Below, piece by piece: positions 14,260-17,404 of a stretch of DNA of 17,404 nucleotides. The stretch's first letter is position 1, and every line of letters starts with the position of its first letter. The stretch is from an uncultured Clostridia bacterium (GTDB lineage: Bacteria > Bacillota > Clostridia > HGM11327), in assembly GCA_905210525.1 (NCBI GenBank), contig CAJLXE010000009.1:1-17404 (forward strand), written 5' to 3'. The notes beneath the pieces are model-generated. The model saw nothing but the letters and a program-made list of their open reading frames with translations, was not told the DNA's origin and did no database searches. A program made the translations under genes and the position numbers.

Positions 14260-16821
14260 TCACGCTTTCGCGTCCGACCAGTTTGCTCCCGAACCTATGT
14301 CGGCAATAAGAGGCACATCAAGCTTTATCGCATTTTCCATGCAATCCTTGAGTATAACCTTTACGTCTTCAAGTTCCTCTTTATATGCTTTTACCACAAG
14401 CTCGTCATGAACCTGCAGAATAAGCTTTGAACGCATATTTCTACTTTTCAGTTCATTGAAAACATTTATCATCGCAACCTTTATAACATCTGCCGCCGAG
14501 CCCTGCACCGGCATATTTACAGCTATGCGCTCAGCCGCGGTTCTCAGTGAAAAATTACGTGAATGTATGTCCGCAAGCGAACGTCTCCTGCCGTAAAGCG
14601 TTTTGCAATACCCGTTTTCGCGTGCAAATTCAATGCTTTTTTCCATATAAGCACCGATTGTGGGAAAATGCGTCATATAGTCGTTTATTATCTCTTTTGC
14701 CTGAGCCCTCGGTATCGAAAGATTTTTTGAAAGTCCGAAATCGGATATTCCGTATATTATTCCGAAATTAACCGCTTTCGCCTGACTTCGCTTTGCGTCC
14801 GAAACCTCATCATAAGGGATACCGAACACATCGGAAGCCGTTTTTCTGTGAATATCATCACCGTGAACGAATGCGGCTATAAACTTTTCATCACCCGACA
14901 TATGCGCAAACATTCTGAGCTCTATCTGCGAATAATCCGCGTCGGCAATCATACAGTCCGCGTCACCCGGCACAAAAGCTTTTCGTATCTGGCTTCCTTC
15001 TTCCGTTCTTATCGGAATATTCTGCAGGTTGGGATCGGTACTGCTCAGCCTGCCCGTATTTGTAACAGTCTGATTGAATGTCGTATGAATTTTGCCGTTT
15101 TCATCGGCGCACGCCGTCAAGCCGTCTATATATGTGGATTTAAGCTTTGCCAACTGTCTGTAATTAATAATAAGCTCAATAATTTCGTGCGTTCCTTTGA
15201 GCTGTTCAAGAACCTCGTTATCCGTGGAATAACCAGTTTTTGTCTTTTTTATAACGGGCAACTTAAGCTTTCCGAACAATACATCCGCAAGCTGTTTTGT
15301 GGAATTTATATTGAATTCATATCCCGCAAAGCCGTATATTTCCTGCCTGAACCCCGACATCCGTTCGTCGTATTCACGACCGAGTTTTTCAAGAAAATTA
15401 ACATCAACCGTAAAGCCTTCCCTTTCCATTGAAAAAAGAACCTCTATAAGAGGATGCTCTATCGTCCTGTACAGAGTAAGCATATCCTGTTCCTGCAAAT
15501 TCTGTTCCATCTTATCCTTAAGCCGTGTAACAGACAAAATATCGGTTTTCCATGCCGCTCCCACATATTTTGAAGCCATATAATCGATGTCTTTCCTGAA
15601 TCCGACCGCATCAAGAAGATACGCCGCAACGGAATAGTCAAACGCCGCATTTTTCATCTCGATATTCAATTCACTGCATATATGCAGCGTGGCTTTTATA
15701 TCCTGAATATATTTTTTTACAGTTTCATCCGCAAAAACGCACTCAAGGCGCATACACAGCTCCTTGTATCCGAGAGATGTTTTATATACCGCGTTATTTG
15801 TCCACAAAAGACATCCGTTCGGAACAACGCTGTCCGTCCCCTGAAAAAACAGTGACATTTCTCCCGCTTTTTTTATGTCGTCAATAACATTTTCAATATT
15901 CGCCTCGTCCATGTCCTTGCAAAGAGCGTCCGATTCATTCCGCTGTGTTTCAATTGCCGCAGGACGTATTCTTTCAAGTATTTTGCCGAGTTCAAGCTCA
16001 GTCAGCATTGCGCAAAGCTCGTGTGTTGCTTTCGGCCAATACGCCTCATCGGGTATTTCGGGCAGCTCAACCGGCGCATTGCGTACTATTTCGGCAAGAG
16101 TGCGGCTCATATACGCGTTTTCTTTTGAAGCTTCGAGCTTTGTTTTCACTGCCGACGGCTTCATATCGCCGAGTGCGGCATATATCCCGTCAAGAGTGCC
16201 GTATGTCTGCAAAAGCGACACGGCTGTCTTTTGCCCTATACCCGCAACACCGGGAATATTATCCGATGAATCGCCCATAAGTGCCTTACAGTCAACAAAC
16301 TGACCCGGTTCTATTCCGTATTCGGAAATAAACGTATCTCTGTCGTAGTTTACTATGCCCGAAACGCCCTTTTTGGTATATAAAACGGTTGTATTGCCGT
16401 CTATAAGCTGAAGAGAATCCCTGTCACCCGTAACAAGATACGTCTGTATGTCGTTTGCCCCTGCCTTTGCAGATAACGTACCCAATATATCGTCCGCTTC
16501 AAAGCCCGGCGCGCTGAGTACGGTTATGCCCATTTTACCGAGCATTTCCTTTAATATTTCTATCTGGGCAAGCAACGGTTCGGGAGTACTGCTTCTGCCT
16601 GCCTTGTATTCGGAATACATTTTATGTCTGAACGTGGGGATATGCAGATCGAACGCCGCAAATACCGCGTTTGGAGAATACTCCGAAATTATTTTGAGGA
16701 GCATTGTTGCAAATCCGTATATTGCATTGGTTGGCGTCCCCTGAGATGTTACAAGCTCCGGAATCGCATGAAATGCCCTGAACACTATGCTGTGTCCGTC
16801 CAGCACCATTATTTTTTTCAT
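14260..16821 (-). CDS. polA: DNA polymerase I with inactive proofreading domain
   Basis: An 853-aa family A polymerase for gap filling and primer removal. The N-terminal 5'-nuclease is intact (VLDGHSIVFRAFHA at 6-19, FEADDILG 107-114, TGDRDSLQL 131-139, DSSDNIPGVAGIG 184-196). The central 3'-5' exonuclease domain (~300-460) has lost the DEDD metal residues: the first strand reads SLFFQGTDS and the YxxxD site is changed, as in many Gram-positive Pol I enzymes. The polymerase domain is complete: TGRLSSTDPNLQNIP 589-603, motif A DYSQIELR 629-636, motif B KAVNFGIIYG 682-691, motif C QVHDE 803-807. It starts 5 nt after the upstream hydrolase stop. Confidence 0.97.
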   Translation of the reverse strand: MKKIMVLDGHSIVFRAFHAIPELVTSQGTPTNAIYGFATMLLKIISEYSPNAVFAAFDLHIPTFRHKMYSEYKAGRSSTPEPLLAQIEILKEMLGKMGITVLSAPGFEADDILGTLSAKAGANDIQTYLVTGDRDSLQLIDGNTTVLYTKKGVSGIVNYDRDTFISEYGIEPGQFVDCKALMGDSSDNIPGVAGIGQKTAVSLLQTYGTLDGIYAALGDMKPSAVKTKLEASKENAYMSRTLAEIVRNAPVELPEIPDEAYWPKATHELCAMLTELELGKILERIRPAAIETQRNESDALCKDMDEANIENVIDDIKKAGEMSLFFQGTDSVVPNGCLLWTNNAVYKTSLGYKELCMRLECVFADETVKKYIQDIKATLHICSELNIEMKNAAFDYSVAAYLLDAVGFRKDIDYMASKYVGAAWKTDILSVTRLKDKMEQNLQEQDMLTLYRTIEHPLIEVLFSMEREGFTVDVNFLEKLGREYDERMSGFRQEIYGFAGYEFNINSTKQLADVLFGKLKLPVIKKTKTGYSTDNEVLEQLKGTHEIIELIINYRQLAKLKSTYIDGLTACADENGKIHTTFNQTVTNTGRLSSTDPNLQNIPIRTEEGSQIRKAFVPGDADCMIADADYSQIELRMFAHMSGDEKFIAAFVHGDDIHRKTASDVFGIPYDEVSDAKRSQAKAVNFGIIYGISDFGLSKNLSIPRAQAKEIINDYMTHFPTIGAYMEKSIEFARENGYCKTLYGRRRSLADIHSRNFSLRTAAERIAVNMPVQGSAADVIKVAMINVFNELKSRNMRSKLILQVHDELVVKAYKEELEDVKVILKDCMENAIKLDVPLIADIGSGANWSDAKA

Positions 16822-16826
16822 ATAAT

Positions 16827-17404
16827 TTATCGAACCTTTCCGTCGGAATCAGTCTCGGGAATATATTTCGGTACAATACATCCCGGCAAAGAATTTTTCG
16901 TAATCTCCACCGTATTGCCGGTGCCGTACACAACATCATCGCGCAATTTCGTAAATTCGCTTATGTCGCCAAGCTCCCGAAACCCGTAATCCCCTGTTCT
17001 GTAATGCATAGGAATAATAATTTTGGGAGAAATCTTGCATACAATGTCGTTTGCTTCCTGCGCGCTAATGGTATAAAAGCCGCCGACAGGAATCATAGCG
17101 GCATCTGCACCCTTGAGCATCTGCGCTTGTTCCTCCGTTATGTCACAGCCTATATCTCCGAAATGAATTATCTTTATTCCGTGGGCTTCAAGAATATATA
17201 TTGTATTTTCTCCGCGGAGACTGCCGTTTTTATTGTCATGATACGTACTTATACCCGTAATACGAAACGGATTTTCGGTATTCGGCAAAAGCTTTGCAGC
17301 TTCTCTGAAATTATGATCCGCGTGTTCGTGAGAACAAAGAACCTCATTTACGTACTGCGTATTGAGCTCAAATCCCGGCACGTATCCGTTTTTATACGGA
17401 TCGA
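16827..17404 (-). CDS. UlaG-like metallo-beta-lactamase-fold hydrolase, 5' end outside window
   Basis: The frame is open to the right edge (upstream codons read DPYKNGYVPG before the visible portion), so the N-terminus is missing; the stop is at 16827. The metal motif SHEHADH matches the HxHxDH signature, followed by HFGDIG and IPMHYRTG, which supply the further metal-binding Asp and His. This is the MBL-fold group including UlaG and the UPF0173-type 'metal-dependent hydrolases', with 'DPYK..SVPG' preceding the motif. Some members are L-ascorbate-6-phosphate lactonases, but the substrate here is unknown. A GTG at 17381 would be an internal codon and not the start. Its stop is 5 nt from the polA ATG, so they are probably cotranscribed. 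Confidence 0.88.
   Translation of the reverse strand, partial: DPYKNGYVPGFELNTQYVNEVLCSHEHADHNFREAAKLLPNTENPFRITGISTYHDNKNGSLRGENTIYILEAHGIKIIHFGDIGCDITEEQAQMLKGADAAMIPVGGFYTISAQEANDIVCKISPKIIIPMHYRTGDYGFRELGDISEFTKLRDDVVYGTGNTVEITKNSLPGCIVPKYIPETDSDGKVR

Noticed and set aside
14260..16821. Loss of DEDD exonuclease residues in DNA polymerase I
   Set aside because: A normal state in many Gram-positive Pol I proteins, so not a novelty.

Overview
The window looks like a chromosomal segment of an anaerobic, low-to-mid GC Firmicute, most likely a Clostridia-class (Oscillospirales/Lachnospirales-like) gut or rumen bacterium. The evidence is the gene content: a Mbeg1/DUF2974-type lipase-fold protein, a DUF6512-like membrane protein, DUF4097 and permease-prefix proteins, a clostridial-type phosphatidylserine synthase, and a DNA polymerase I with a dead proofreading domain. 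Strong AGGAGG-type ribosome binding sites and T-tailed hairpin terminators agree with this. I see no rRNA, tRNA, CRISPR array, transposase or phage structural gene.

Layout. (1) 1-3245, minus strand: a compact operon behind a textbook sigma-A promoter (3217-3245). It encodes a small nitroreductase, a stand-alone AMP-dependent ligase with a short N-terminus, a free acyl carrier protein, and a PaaK/CapK-like protein that runs off the left edge. This last gene is not obvious by ORF calling because it has no stop inside the window. It keeps the adenylate-forming fold signature but has lost the residues of the ATP-binding motifs. This is the most unusual part of the window: a small thiotemplate-style pathway with no NRPS or PKS megasynthase. 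(2) 3376-5473, minus: an AraC/GyrI-like regulator followed by a DUF2974 alpha/beta-hydrolase, ending in a good terminator. (3) 5539-7602, minus: an AlkD-type DNA glycosylase, a permease-prefix-like membrane protein and a DUF4097 protein with seven DTVSG-type repeats. (4) 7816-8604, minus: a cytoplasmic-looking amidase_3 with a C-terminal SPOR domain. (5) 8738-11067, plus: a DUF6512-like membrane protein with its own terminator, then a flippase-like UPF0104 protein overlapping phosphatidylserine synthase, closed by a bidirectional terminator. (6) 11151-12242, minus: an AT-rich orphan gene that may be a BtrH/papain-fold transacylase-like protein. (7) 12326-17404, minus: housekeeping genes ahcY, coaE, polA and a partial UlaG-like metallo-hydrolase, in tight succession.

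How it fits together. The right-hand block is core metabolism (SAH recycling, CoA synthesis, DNA repair synthesis) and 9387-11067 is membrane lipid synthesis and handling. The left block would activate an acid, load it on the carrier protein and oxidise or reduce it (inference). The orphan at 11151-12242 belongs to a fold that, in butirosin and closthioamide pathways, moves acyl groups off carrier proteins, and it shares the low GC of parts of the left block. They lie 8 kb apart, so any link is a guess.
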